A stretch of DNA of 64,000 nt from Kentomonas sorsogonicus (GCA_030347455.1 JAQOSZ010000304.1:201001-265000), one strand, 5' to 3'. Counted from the stretch's first letter, positions 33,799-45,078 are shown. Notes: generated from the sequence alone by a model not told the origin. Numbers and translations: made by a program.

Positions 33799-36743
33799 TC
33801 TCGTATGTTGAAGCACGCACGTGCCAAAACTGTCCCAACGGTTTCTTCCGTGCGCTTACAGACGGCCATTCCGCGCCCAGTACAGCGCCGCCTCCTTCCC
33901 GGAGTCACCCAGCGGCAGGAGTTCGGGTTTCCTGGCCGGCAGGCACCCCAGCTCGCGCGTCGACCGCCGTATCAGCTCCTCCGTCACCGCCCGCCCGGTG
34001 CCCTCCCCGCCGCGGTACGCGTCCACGTCGCCGCACTCGCCAACCAGCGGCCACGCGCGCACCGGCGGCAGCAGCTCCGTCAGCTGTGCCAGCTCGCAGG
34101 CGGCGCGCGTGTGGTTCACGAGAGGGTGCAGCAGGGGGTACAGCTGAGGGAGAAGATAGAGGTAGTGAGGCATGACGCCGCGCTTGTCGTTGCCCGGGGT
34201 GTGCCACACAAAAGGGCGCGTGAGAGCACGGTCGGTGCGCGGCGGGAAGGCGGTGGGTGAGTCGGCCGTGATGAGGGAGGCGGCGCGGAGGAAGGAGAGG
34301 CCGGAGCACGTGCCGTTTGCTTCCGCCTCGTCCGCGCGGCACGAGTAGGAGTGGGTCGTTGGGGTGAGCACCACCATGTTATCGTTCAGCAGGTTGCCGA
34401 GGAAGGAGCGAGGCAGCGGCGGGGGCAAGTCAGAAGCCGCACTCCCCGCGCCGTCAGAAGCAGGGGCGGACGTGTTGCTCATTGCGTGCCGCCGCCGCTC
34501 CTCAAAGCGTCGCGCCAACTGCTTGTCGTACGGACGGAGCGCGTAGCGCCGCAGAGCACTCCCGTGCGCCTGCGGGAGCCACGAGACGTTGAGGCTATAC
34601 GTGTGGTGCCCCACGTTCCACGCGTTGATGTTGTGTATGACCTGCACAAGGGTGTTGTGCCAGTCGACCGCCATCAGCGCGTGCGGCAGGCGCAGCGAGG
34701 CGCCGTCGGCGTCGGGCGCGCCGGAGGGGATGTGGGACGTCAGGCCGAGTATGTCGTACCGCTCGTTCGCCCAGCGCACCCTCTCCCGCTCCGTCGTCGT
34801 CAGCACGGAGACGAGGGTGCTGCTTGTGTAGTCCACCGCCAGCGGGCCGCCGGTCTGATACTCGTGCAGGCGGTGGAGGAGATACAAAATGCCGATGTAG
34901 CCCTGATCGTTGGCGTCCGTGCGGTACGCACCGCGCTTATGTTTGGGGCTCCCGGGAATAGGATACCGACACTTCATTTGCTCGCACGCAGGTAGCGTGT
35001 GGGCGAGGTTTTGCGCCGCGAGAAACGCCCGCCGCAGCGCCCACACACGCACCATCAGGAAACCGCCGCTGATGCGGAACATATCCGAGTGACCGTGCGC
35101 CGCCACCGCGTGGTCGCCGTCTGTATAGCCGCCGGCGCTGTCGACTTCCTCCGTAGCGTTGCGCGCCGCGGCCGCGGCCCCGGGGACGGGGGCGGAGGCG
35201 GAGGCGCTGCGGCGTTGTTGCCGGCGCAGCTTTTGCTGCCGCAGAAACCCCGAGTGCAGCTGGAAGAGATTCTTAAAATGGCTCTCGCACTCCCCGCAGC
35301 ACCCGAGTCCCTGCAGCCAGCAGTACGTCTCGCCCTGAATCAGAAACGGCGCGAGGGCACCGCCCGTGCGCACGTCCCGCGCGTACCGCGTCCACTGTAC
35401 GCTGTCCGCCGCCTCCCGCGGGTCGCGCGTCGTCATGCGCTCGTGCTCCGCCGCGCTGTGCGCCGTCACGCTCGCGAAGGCGCGCACAAGGCTGTACACG
35501 TCCGCGTCCCCGGAGTACACAACGTCCGCGTCCGCCAGCGTCACCACGTCCTCGTCGCTCAGCTTGTCCAGGGGGCTGTCAAAGTAGCCGCCGCCCTCGC
35601 TCGCCATGAGCCAGCCGACGATGGGCGCAAAGCGATTGATGACGGAGAAGCGCTTCCAGTCGTACTCGATGCACTCGAGACGGATGCCCGTGAGCGCTGC
35701 CGTCAGGGCAGAGAGGCGGGTAAAGTCGTCCAGTTTTGAACAATACACAAAGAACCGGGCTTTGACGGTGCGTATGCTGTCCTCTGGGTGCTGCGCCGCC
35801 GCGGACCCCCCGTACACGTAGGAGGGCGGCCCGCGCTCGCGCCGCAGCGCCTGGTCCACCTCGACCGAGTTGAAGCGCTCGTAGGAGCGCCGGATGTTCG
35901 CCGCCAGCTGCTCAACGGGCAAACCGAAGAGCGAGTCACCGGGGGCGCCGTCGGCGGCGCAGCTGAGCGGCGGAATCACCTCCTCCCTGGGGTGGGTACG
36001 AGGCCTCACGAAGGGTGAGGGCCGGAATGGCGGCTGGGCTGGGCGGTGTGTTTCCTTCGTTGTTGGTGCCATTGGGTGGCGTGGGGCGACAGTAGGTTTA
36101 GAAGCGGACGCTGTCATAGCGGTCACTGCGCTCCCCAGGAAGAGCCCTATCGCCACTCCTAGCGTCAGGAGCAGCGCGGCGAGCATAACGAGACGGCATC
36201 GCATCACTCGCTTGCAGCGGCCGCTAGCCCTGACGCTGTTGCTGTCATTGCCGCTGCTGTCGGAGCTATCACGGCGCGATCGCAGTCCGGTACGCCGCTG
36301 CTGCCGTCGCCGTAGTGAGCGGCGCCGCCCGCGAGTTTGTTCATGCAGAAGCGACAGATAGGCACGAGAGGGTGAAACCCAACAGAAGAAGAAACGAGAG
36401 TGAGAGCAAACGGGGGTGGCGAAGGTGGGAGTGCGAGAAGGGGTAACGTAAAGAGGCCTGACTGCGTCGCAAACTCTTGTTTTTATATATTTGCTTGCGC
36501 CTGCCTTGCTGGTTCTTTCTCGGCGTTGGTTGGGGCTTTCATCAGGATATAAGAGGGCGAGAGAGGGAGCGATGAGAATGTGAAGGTTGAGTGCGGACGG
36601 GGAAGGACGTGGATTCTCTCTTCCTTGAATCACACTTGCAACAATACAGTAAGAGTGAATCATTCTTTTCCTCATTGTAGAGTAATGCGCATGAAGAATG
36701 ATATAAACACCGCAAGATAGATAGATAGAAAGAGAGAGAGAGG

Positions 36744-36766
<23 letters not shown>
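33799..36766 (-). repeat. 2,968-bp tandem unit, copy B
   Basis: Partner of 30831-33798. Divergence is confined to the 5' end of the gene and its flank, where it instead resembles the copy 6 flank. Confidence 0.9.
33856..36204 (-). CDS. Array copy 3: PLOD-like glycosyltransferase with altered N-terminus
   Basis: From the helix onward the protein is the same as copy 2. The start used by copies 1, 2 and 6 (MNKLAGG) is present at 36345 but out of frame: the short segment after HYGDG differs and shifts the frame. The next in-frame ATG is at 36204, just before the membrane helix (MRCRLVMLAALLLT), which would give 782 residues with almost no cytosolic tail. The frame stays open far upstream through the leader, but that is leader sequence. 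The tail holds the basic signals that often govern Golgi retention, so this copy may be misrouted, or the difference may be an assembly error. Confidence 0.65.
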   Translation of the reverse strand: MRCRLVMLAALLLTLGVAIGLFLGSAVTAMTASASKPTVAPRHPMAPTTKETHRPAQPPFRPSPFVRPRTHPREEVIPPLSCAADGAPGDSLFGLPVEQLAANIRRSYERFNSVEVDQALRRERGPPSYVYGGSAAAQHPEDSIRTVKARFFVYCSKLDDFTRLSALTAALTGIRLECIEYDWKRFSVINRFAPIVGWLMASEGGGYFDSPLDKLSDEDVVTLADADVVYSGDADVYSLVRAFASVTAHSAAEHERMTTRDPREAADSVQWTRYARDVRTGGALAPFLIQGETYCWLQGLGCCGECESHFKNLFQLHSGFLRQQKLRRQQRRSASASAPVPGAAAAARNATEEVDSAGGYTDGDHAVAAHGHSDMFRISGGFLMVRVWALRRAFLAAQNLAHTLPACEQMKCRYPIPGSPKHKRGAYRTDANDQGYIGILYLLHRLHEYQTGGPLAVDYTSSTLVSVLTTTERERVRWANERYDILGLTSHIPSGAPDADGASLRLPHALMAVDWHNTLVQVIHNINAWNVGHHTYSLNVSWLPQAHGSALRRYALRPYDKQLARRFEERRRHAMSNTSAPASDGAGSAASDLPPPLPRSFLGNLLNDNMVVLTPTTHSYSCRADEAEANGTCSGLSFLRAASLITADSPTAFPPRTDRALTRPFVWHTPGNDKRGVMPHYLYLLPQLYPLLHPLVNHTRAACELAQLTELLPPVRAWPLVGECGDVDAYRGGEGTGRAVTEELIRRSTRELGCLPARKPELLPLGDSGKEAALYWARNGRL

Positions 36767-36777
<11 letters not shown>

Positions 36778-36784
36778 GAGAGAG
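36728..36784 (-). promoter_or_regulatory. Pyrimidine tract between pseudogene copy 4 and array copy 3
   Basis: GA-rich on the plus strand, ending about 28 bases past the copy 4 stop. Same element as elsewhere in the array; nearly identical to 45026-45078. Confidence 0.5.
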
Positions 36785-36811
36785 CTGTGCCATTCGCAGC
36801 GGTCCAGCGAA

Positions 36812-37960
36812 CTATTTTCTTCCGCGCAGCGCCCAGTACAGCGTCGCCTCCTTCCCGGAGTCGCCCAGCGGCAGGAGTTCGGGTTTCCTGGCCGGCAGGC
36901 ACCCCAGCTCGCGCGTCGACCGCCGTATCAGCTCCTCCGTCACCGCCCGCCCGGTGCCCTCCCCGCCGCGGTACGCGTCCACGTCCCCGCACGCGCCCAC
37001 CAGCCGCCACACGCGCACCGGCGGCAGCAGCTCCGTCAGCCGCGCCAGCTCGCAGGCGGCGCGCGTGTGGTTCACGAGCGGGTGCAGCACAGGGTACATC
37101 TGCGGCAGGAGGTACAGATAGTGCGCGAGGCTGAGCTCCTTCTCCTCGCCCGCGAAGTGCCACAGCAGCGGGCGCGTGCCTACCAGATCACTGCGCGGCG
37201 GAAAGCTGGCGGGAGAGTCCCCCGTGATGAGCGCCGCCGCGCGGAGAAACGAGAGGCTGGAGCACGTCCCGTGTGTCTCCGCCTCGTCCGCGCGGCACGC
37301 GAAGGTGTGCTTCTGCGGGCTCAGAATAACCACGTGCTCGTTCAGCAGATTGCCGAGGGGAGAACGCGTCAGGGGCGGGGGCTGCAGAGGGTCGGCGGGG
37401 GAGCCGCCCTGGATGGTGCGCCGCCGCCGCTCCTCGAAGCGCCGCGCCATCGCCTCGTCATACGGACGCAGCGCTCCGTAGTTGGCCACCGCGTACCGCG
37501 CGTGCGGAGGGTAGGTCGCGTTGCAGATGTACGTCGCGGCTCTGCTTCCCACCGTGCTTTTGCGCAGCATCACCTAAGCGAAAATCGTGTGGGCGTCCAC
37601 CATCATGATTGCGTCCGGCAGCCGCCGCGACGCCCCGTCACTGTCCGCTGCGCCGGACCGTATGAAGGAGAACTCGAGCGCCGGGTCATAGTCGCCGGCG
37701 ACCTTCCGTGCAACCTCATTCTCGTCCTCTGTCAGCAGCTCAGCGGCCGCCGACGGCTGCGCGGTGCTCTCATCACCCGCGTACTCCACGGCGAGGGGCC
37801 GTCTGAGCGGTACTCGCGCAGTCGGTTGTGCATGTACAGCAGGCCGACGAGGGTCTGGTCGTTGGTGTCGTCGCGGTGGGCGCCGGTCCTGTACCTCGGG
37901 CTCCCCGGTATCGGGTACGTGCAGTCCTCCGCGGAAGCCTGAGAGCGCCGCCGTCAGCGC
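36812..37960 (-). pseudogene. Array copy 4: glycosyltransferase-family pseudogene (internal deletion)
   Basis: Keeps the family's C-terminal half (YPIPGSPRYR-like stretch, NDQ region, shared C-terminus ending KEATLYWALRGRK, TAG stop). Upstream there is only a short remnant matching the KLDDFTRLSALTAAL region (seen as LRDKRLYALTAALSGF) joined directly to the YPIPGSP block. About 300 residues, including the DAD motif, are gone, and the membrane helix is absent. It also has a stop codon after DAHTIFA where copy 5 reads through, and a further frame change near 37795. Its 3' flank is the same as that of copy 7. It cannot encode an active enzyme but could serve as a gene-conversion donor. Confidence 0.8.
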
Positions 37961-39479
37961 ATATAAACGTTTATCTCGGAGCTTCACGCAAAGAACTGGG
38001 AGCTTTGGCGCACTCCAGTGCAAGGAAAGCATTAAGCATTGTAAATAGCAGCAACTGAAAGATAAAGAGGTGCGCAACGTAGACAACAGAGCAATCTGTC
38101 CTAATCCTTTGTTGCGTACGGGCGGCGAAGGGATGGAAGAGAGGAGCAGAGTGAGTATATCTGTTATAAAGATAGAGATATCATGAGAAGGCCCAGGTTC
38201 ACTCATAACCACTCTTCCAGAATCGTAGCACTTCCAACTTCGCTCACCGTTAATGATAATGTATTTTCCACGTTTTAGATTTATATGATATTTTAAACTT
38301 ACGAAGCGCACGTCTGCGCACTCCATGACCCCATTCACCGAACCTCCCCGGCAGGAAGCGCAGCGTAGGGGGGTTATGGAGGACGGGTTTTCCCGCTGAC
38401 AGCGACTTCAAGGATGAAACAGGGAAGTAAAATTACGAGGAATTACTCAAGAGAAAAAAAAATGTGGAGTCAAGGAGATAGATTGCTGAACATTTTCACA
38501 CAGAATCACGCATAGGTGCAGGTTGTTGTTTTTGTCATTTTTGTGTTATTATTTCGTGTCTGTGCGTGTCACTGCTGAACTCAAATCATGGAGCGTTCAT
38601 CCAGGAGTGTTCATTGTATAGTAAAGCTGTCAGCGATGGCATCGCTCCTAAAAGTATGAGATGCTTTGAACAGTGAAAATAAGATTGAAACGCTGATAGA
38701 GATGCTCTTGAACCGAAACAATACATAAATAGATAAAAAATTAAAAGTTTTTTTTTTTTTACAATAATAATAGTAATAATAAAATTAAAAAAAATGATGA
38801 GCTTGCGCAAAAAGCCGGATTTCTGGAGGAGAGAGAGGGAAGTGCGGAATCGTCGGATCATTCGTAAGCGAGAAACCACGGCCCTCTATAAAATAAAAGA
38901 AGCTTTTTGACGAGCATTTTTTAGTATAAAGGTATATATCTTCAGCAGAATGCAAAGTGAAAAAAAAAAAGAAAAAAAAAGAGAAAGTAACAAAGGTAAA
39001 AAGGTAAAAAGGTCTTTACAGAGTTTGCTGTTTGCAGTTCTCCGCCGTTTTGTGGAGGTGACATAGCTTTTCGAAATATATAGATAGACCTTGACGAAGA
39101 AAAAAAAAAGCACACACACGAGTAAACCCAGAGAGAGCGGAGGGGAAAGTAGAGGTCGAGTAAGTCATCTCCATCCACACGCAAACACACAGGAATTCGT
39201 TCTCCCTTCATTAGAAGTGTTCAGACCACAGCACCAATAGCACGACGGGATGGGAGGCTCATCTCGCACACGCGCAGACAAAGTTAACCCGCTGGTCAGA
39301 ACAGTAATCAAATGAGGCGCCCATGAACAGAAGAAGGGCACGACGCTTCAAAACTGTGCTTCACTAATTGTACGGTGGAGATGACTCGCCGCGGACGGAT
39401 CTTTCACCACGAATGGTGAGCCCGCGAGCCGGCGACAGCGCAGAGCCAACAAAGGCAGGCGCCGCGCACAGGGCCCTGC
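37961..39479. repeat. Spacer upstream of pseudogene copy 4 (first of a duplicated pair)
   Basis: About 1.5 kb without a supportable gene, nearly identical to 40621-42149, so pseudogene and spacer were duplicated together as a unit of about 2.67-2.69 kb. It contains A runs, a TAA-type run near 38765, and fragments that translate without family resemblance. Confidence 0.85.
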
Positions 39480-40620
39480 TTACTTGCGACCTGCCGCCGC
39501 CCACAGCAGCTCGGCGTCCTTCCCGGAGTCGCCCAGCGGCAGGAGTTCGGGTTTCCTGGCCGGCAGGCACCCCAGCTCGCGCGTCGACCGCCGTATCAGC
39601 TCCTCCGTCACCGCCCGCCCGGTGCCCTCCCCGCCGCGGTACGCGTCCACGTCGCCGCACTCGCCGACTAGCGGCCACGCGCGTACCGGCGGCAGTAGCT
39701 CCGTCAGCCGCGCCAGCTCGCAGGCGGCGCGCGTGTGGTTCACGAGCGGGTGCAGCACAGGGTACATCTGCGGCAGGAGGTACAGATAGTGCGCGAGGCT
39801 GAGCTCCTTCTCCTCGCCCGCGAAATGCCACAGCAGCGGGCGCGTGCCTACCAGATCACTGCGCGGCGGAAAGCTGACGGGAGAGTCCCCCGTGATGAGC
39901 GCCGCCGCGCGGAGAAACGAGAGGCTGGAGCACGTCCCGTGTGTCTCCGCCTCGTCCGCGCGGCACGCGAAGGTGTGCTTCTGCGGGCTCAGAATAACCA
40001 CGTGCTCGTTCAGCAGATTACCGAGGGGAGAACGCGTCAGGGGCGGGGGCTGCAGAGGGTCGGCGGGGGAGCCGCCCTGGATGGTGCGCCGCCGCCGCTC
40101 CTCGAAGCGCCGCGCCATCGCCTCGTCATACGGACGCAGCGCTCCGTAGTTGGCCACCGCGTACCGCGCGTGCGGAGGGTAGGTCGCGTTGCAGATGTAC
40201 GTCGCGGCTCTCCTTCTCACCGTGCTTTTGCGCAGCATCACGTGAGCGAAAATGGTGTGGGCGTCCACCATCATGATTGCGTCCGGCAGCCGCCGCGACG
40301 CCCCGTCACTGTCCACTGCGCCGGACCGTATGAAGGAGAACTCGAGCGCCGGGTCATAGTCGCCGGCGACCTTCCGCGCAACCTCATTCTCGTCCTCTGT
40401 CAGCAGCTCAGCGGCCGCCGACGGCTGCGCGGTGCTCTCATCACCCGCGTACTCCACGGCGAGGGGGCCGTCTGAGCGGTACTCGCGCAGTCGGTTGTGC
40501 ATGTACAGCAGGCCGACGAGGGTCTGGTCGTTGGTGTCGTCGCGGTGGGCGCCGGTCCTGTGCCTCGGGCTCCCCGGTATCGGGTACGTGCAGCCCTCCG
40601 CGGAAGCCTGAGAGCGCCGC
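39480..40620 (-). pseudogene. Array copy 5: glycosyltransferase-family pseudogene, second copy of the deleted form
   Basis: Same internal deletion as copy 4, so it arose by duplication of an already deleted gene. Here the C-terminal half is one open frame: the stop of copy 4 is absent (AHVMLRKSTV). The frame can be followed upstream as GCTYPIPGSPRHRTG into the junction with the YALTAALSG remnant. The C-terminus is KDAELLWAAAGRK with a TAA, identical to copy 6 together with its 3' flank, whereas copy 4 has the copy 7 type of end. About 340 residues remain open from MHNRLREY. No membrane helix or DAD motif. Confidence 0.78.
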
Positions 40621-42149
40621 CGTCAGCGCATATAAACGTTTATCTCGGAGCTTCACGCAAAGAACTGGGAGCTTTGGCGCACTCCAGTGCACGGAAAGCA
40701 TTAAGCATTGTAAATAGCAGCAACTGAAAGATAAAGAGGTGCGCAACGTAGACAACAGAGCAATCTGTCCTAATCCTTTGTTGCGTACGGGCGGCGAAGG
40801 GATGGAAGAGAGGAGCAGAGTGAGTATATCTGTTATAAAGATAGAGATATCATGAGAAGGCCCAGGTTCACTCATAACCACTCTTCCAGAATCGTAGCAC
40901 TTCCAACTTCGCTCACCGTTAATGATAATGTATTTTCCACGTTTTAGATTTATATGATATTTTAAACTTACGAAGCGCACGTCTGCGCACTCCATGACCC
41001 CATTCACCGAACCTCCCCGGCAGGAAGCGCAGCGTAGGGGGTTATGGAGGACGGGTTTTCCCGCTGACAGCGACTTCAAGGATGAAACAGGGAAGTAAAA
41101 TTACGAGGAATTACTCAAGAGAAAAAAAAATGTGGAGTCAAGGAGATAGATTGCTGAACATTTTCACACAGAATCACGCATAGGTGCAGGTTGTTGTTTT
41201 TGTCATTTTTGTGTTATTATTTCGTGTCTGTGCGTGTCACTGCTGAACTCAAATCATGGAGCGTTCATCCAGGAGTGTTCATTGTATAGTAAAGCTGTCA
41301 GCGATGGCATCGCTCCTAAAAGTATGAGATGCTTTGAACAGTGAAAATAAGATTGAAACGCTGAATAGAGATGCTCTTGAACCGAAACAATACATAAATA
41401 GATAAAAAATTAAAAGTTTTTTTTTTTTTACAATAATAATAGTAATAATAAAATTAAAAAAAATGATGAGCTTGCGCAAAAAGCCGGATTTCTGGAGGAG
41501 AGAGAGGGAAGTGCGGAATCGTCGGATCATTCGTAAGCGAGAAACCACGGCCCTCTATAAAATAAAAGAAGCTTTTTGACGAGCATTTTTTTGTATAAAG
41601 GTATATATCTTCAGCAGAATGCAAAGTGAAGAAAAAAAAAGAAAAAAAAGAGAAAGTAACAAAGGTAAAAAGGTAAAAAGGTCTTTACAGAGTTTGCTGT
41701 TTGCAGTTCTCCGCCGTTTTGTGGAGGTGACATAGCTTTTCGAAATATATAGATAGACCTTGACGAAGAAGAAAAAAAAGCACACACACGAGTAAACCCA
41801 GAGAGAGCGGAGGGGAAAGTAGAGGTCGAGTAAGTCATCTCCATCCACACGCAAACACACAGGAATTCGTTCTCCCTTCATTAGAAGTGTTCAGACCACA
41901 GCACCAATAGCACGACGGGATGGGAGGCTCATCTCGCACACGCGCAGACAAAGTTAACCCGCTGGTCAGAACAGTAATCAAATGAGGCGCCCATGAACAG
42001 AAGAAGGGCACGACGCTTCAAAACTGTGCTTCACTAATTGTACGGTGGAGATGACTCGCCGCGGACGGATCTTTCACCACGAATGGTGAGCCCGCGAGCC
42101 GGCGACAGCGCAGAGCCAACAAAGGCAGGCGCCGCGCACAGGGCCCTGC
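40621..42149. repeat. Spacer upstream of pseudogene copy 5 (second of the duplicated pair)
   Basis: Near-identical to 37961-39479 with a few one-base differences, mostly in A and T runs. No gene seen. Confidence 0.85.
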
Positions 42150-44642
42150 TTACTTGCGACCTGCCGCCGCCCACAGCAGCTCGGCGTCCTTCCCGGAGTC
42201 GCCCAGCGGCAGGAGTTCGGGTTTCCTGGCCGGCAGGCACCCCAGCTCGCGCGTCGACCGCCGTATCAGCTCCTCCGTCACCGCCCGCCCGGTGCCCTCC
42301 CCGCCGCGGTACGCGTCCACGTCGCCGCACTCGCCCACAAGCGGCCACGCGCGCAGCGGCGGCAGCAGCTCCGTCAGCCGCGCCAGCTCGCAGGCGGCGC
42401 GCGTGTGGTTCACGAGAGGGTGCAGCAGGGGGTACAGCTGGGGGAGAAGATAGAGGTAGTGTTGCATGACGGCTCGCTTGTCGACACCGGGCGTGTGCCA
42501 CACAAAAGGGCGCGTGAGAGCACGGTCGGTGCGCGGCGGGAAGGCGGTGGGCGAGTCGGCCGTGATGAGGGAGGCGGCGCGGAGGAAGGAGAGGCTCGAA
42601 CACGTGCCGTTTGCTTCCGCCTCGTTAGTGCGACACGAGTAGGAGTGGGCCGTGCGACTGAGAACCAGCAGCTTGTCGCTCAACACATTGCCCAGGGGAG
42701 ACCGGGTGAGTGGGGGCAGCGCCATCGCCGCGGCGGCGCCGTCCCCCGCATCTGCCGACGGAGAGGGCGGAAACAGCAGCGCCTGTCGACGCCGCCGCTG
42801 CTCAAACACCTCCGCCATCGCGTGTTCATGGGGCCGGAGGGCGTCGCGAGAGATACGGGTGTCGTGCGCCTGCGGGAGCCACGAGGCGTTGAGGCTGTAC
42901 GTGTGATGGCCCTCATTCCACGCATTCAGGTTGTGTATGACCTGCACAAGGGTGTTGTGCCAGTCCACCGCCATCAGCGCGTGCGGCAGACGCAGCGAGG
43001 CGCCGTCGGCGTCGGGCGCGCCGGATGGGATGTGGGACGTCAGGCCGAGTATGTCGTACCGCTCGTTCGCCCAGCGCACCCTCTCGCGCTCCGTCGTCGT
43101 CAGCACGGAGGCGAGGGTGCTGCTTGTGTAGTCCACCGCCAGCGGGCCGCCGGTCTGATACTCGTGCAGGCGGTTGTGGAGATACAGAATGCCGATGTAG
43201 CCCTGATCGTTGGCGTCCGTGCGGTACGCGCCGCGCTTATGTTTGGGGCTCCCGGGAATAGGATACCGACACTTCATTCGCTCGCACGCCGGCAGCGTGT
43301 GGGCGAGGTTCTGCGCCGCGAGATACGCCCGCCGCAGCGCCCACACACGCACCATGACGAAACCGCTGCTGATGCGGAACATCGCCGAGTGACCATCCGC
43401 CGCCACCGCGTGGTCGCCGTCTATATAGCCGCTGACACTGTCGACCTCCTCCGTAGCGTTGCGCGCCGCGGCCGCGGCCCCGGGGGCAGAGGCGCCGCGG
43501 CGCTGTTGCCGGCGCAGCTTTTGCTGCCGCAGAAACCCCGAGTGCAGCTGGAAGAGGTTCTTGAAGTGGCTCTCGCACTCCCCGCAGCACCCGAGTCCTT
43601 GCAGCCAGCAGTACGTCTCGCCCTGAATCAGAAACGGCGCGAGGGCACCGCCCGTGCGCACGTCCCGCGCGTACCGTGTCCACCGTACGCTGTCCGCCGC
43701 CTCCCGCGGGTCGCGCGTCGTCATGCGCTGGTGCTCCGCCGCGCTGTGCGCCGTCACGCTCGCGAAGGCGCGCACAAGGCTGTACACGTCCGCGTCCGCG
43801 GAGTACACAACGTCTGCGTCCGCCAGCGTCACCACGTCCTCGTCGCTCAGCTTGTCCAGGGGGCTGTCAAAGTAGCCGCCGCCCTCGCTCGCCATGAGCC
43901 AGCCGACGATGGGCGCAAAGCGATTGATGACGGAGAAGCGCTTCCAGTCGTACTCGATGCACTCGAGACGGATGCCCGTGAGCGCCGCCGTCAGCGCGGA
44001 GAGGCGGGTGAAGTCGTCCAGTTTTGAGCAATACACAAAGAACCTGGCCTTGACGGTGCGTATGTTGTCCTCCGGGTGCTGCGCCGCCGCGGACCCCCCG
44101 TACACGTACGACGGCGGCCCGCGCTCGCGCCGCAGCGCCTGGTCCACCTCGACCGAGTTGAAGCGCTCGTAGGAGCGCCGGATGTTCGCCGCCAGCTGCT
44201 CAACGGGCAAACCGAAGAGCGACTCGCGGGAGGAGCCGTCGGCGGCGCAGCTGAGCGGGGGAATCACCTCCTCCCTGGGGCTGGTACGAGGCCTCGAGAA
44301 GGGTGAGGGCCGGAATGGCGGCTGGGCAGGGCGGCGTGTGTCCTTCGTTGTTGGTGCGATTGGGCGGTGCGGGGCGACAGTAGGTTTAGAAGCGGACGCT
44401 GTCATAGCGGTCACTGCGCTCCCCAGGAAGAGCCCTATCGCCACTCCTAGCGTCAGGAGCAGCGCGGCGAGCATAACGAGACGGCATCGCATCACTCGCT
44501 TGCAGCGGCCGCTAGCCCTGACGCTGTTGCTGTCATTGCCGCTGCTGTCGGAGCTATCACGGCCGCGCATCGCAGGTCCGGAGTACCGCTCTTGCTTGCT
44601 GCCGTCGCCGTAGTGAGCGGCACCACCCGCGAGTTTGTTCAT
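42150..44642 (-). CDS. Array copy 6: type II membrane PLOD-like glycosyltransferase, intact mosaic
   Basis: 830 residues from MNKLAGGAAHYGDGSKQERY (ATG at 44642) to a TAA. All family landmarks are present: helix, KLDDFTRLSAL, DAD motif, GETYCW, SGF block, NDQ block and shared C-terminus. It differs from copies 1-3 in the zone around residues 600-690, where it has HEHAMAEVFEQRRRRQALLF and a Ser/Ala-rich insert; this zone is the same as in copy 7. After that zone it rejoins the copy 2 type (RTDRALTRPFVWHTPG), then takes the copy 5 type of end (KDAELLWAAAGRK). The gene is thus assembled from at least three sources. Function inferred as for copy 1. Confidence 0.7.
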   Translation of the reverse strand: MNKLAGGAAHYGDGSKQERYSGPAMRGRDSSDSSGNDSNSVRASGRCKRVMRCRLVMLAALLLTLGVAIGLFLGSAVTAMTASASKPTVAPHRPIAPTTKDTRRPAQPPFRPSPFSRPRTSPREEVIPPLSCAADGSSRESLFGLPVEQLAANIRRSYERFNSVEVDQALRRERGPPSYVYGGSAAAQHPEDNIRTVKARFFVYCSKLDDFTRLSALTAALTGIRLECIEYDWKRFSVINRFAPIVGWLMASEGGGYFDSPLDKLSDEDVVTLADADVVYSADADVYSLVRAFASVTAHSAAEHQRMTTRDPREAADSVRWTRYARDVRTGGALAPFLIQGETYCWLQGLGCCGECESHFKNLFQLHSGFLRQQKLRRQQRRGASAPGAAAAARNATEEVDSVSGYIDGDHAVAADGHSAMFRISSGFVMVRVWALRRAYLAAQNLAHTLPACERMKCRYPIPGSPKHKRGAYRTDANDQGYIGILYLHNRLHEYQTGGPLAVDYTSSTLASVLTTTERERVRWANERYDILGLTSHIPSGAPDADGASLRLPHALMAVDWHNTLVQVIHNLNAWNEGHHTYSLNASWLPQAHDTRISRDALRPHEHAMAEVFEQRRRRQALLFPPSPSADAGDGAAAAMALPPLTRSPLGNVLSDKLLVLSRTAHSYSCRTNEAEANGTCSSLSFLRAASLITADSPTAFPPRTDRALTRPFVWHTPGVDKRAVMQHYLYLLPQLYPLLHPLVNHTRAACELARLTELLPPLRAWPLVGECGDVDAYRGGEGTGRAVTEELIRRSTRELGCLPARKPELLPLGDSGKDAELLWAAAGRK

Positions 44643-45025
44643 GCAGAAGCGACAGATAGGCACGAGAGGGTGAAACCCAACAGAAGAAGAAACGAGAGTG
44701 AGAGCAAACGGGGGTGGCGAAGGTGGGAGTGCGAGAAGGGGTAACGTAAAGAGGCCTGACTGCGTCGCAAACTCTTGTTTTTATATATTTGCTTGCGCCT
44801 GCCTTGCTGGTTCTTTCTCGGCGTTGGTTGGGGCTTTCATCAGGATATAAGAGGGCGAGAGAGGGAGCGATGAGAATGTGAAGGTTGAGTGCGGACGGGG
44901 AAGGACGTGGATTCTCTCTTCCTTGAATCACACTTGCAACAATACAGTAAGAGTGAATCATTCTTTTCCTCATTGTAGAGTAATGCGCATGAAGAATGAT
45001 ATAAACACCGCAAGATAGATAGATA

Positions 45026-45078
45026 GAAAGAGAGAGAGAGGGAGAGAGAGAGAGAGAGAGAGACAGAGAGAGAGAGAG
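45026..45078 (-). promoter_or_regulatory. Pyrimidine tract between array copies 7 and 6
   Basis: GA-rich on the plus strand; part of a block of about 0.85 kb (roughly 44400-45260) that matches 36115-36960, covering the 5' end of one gene and the 3' end of its neighbour. Confidence 0.55.

Noticed and set aside
30771-45078. Regularly spaced short repeats as a CRISPR array
   Set aside because: The short repeats are GA tracts at gene spacing in a eukaryotic layout, with no repeat-spacer structure.
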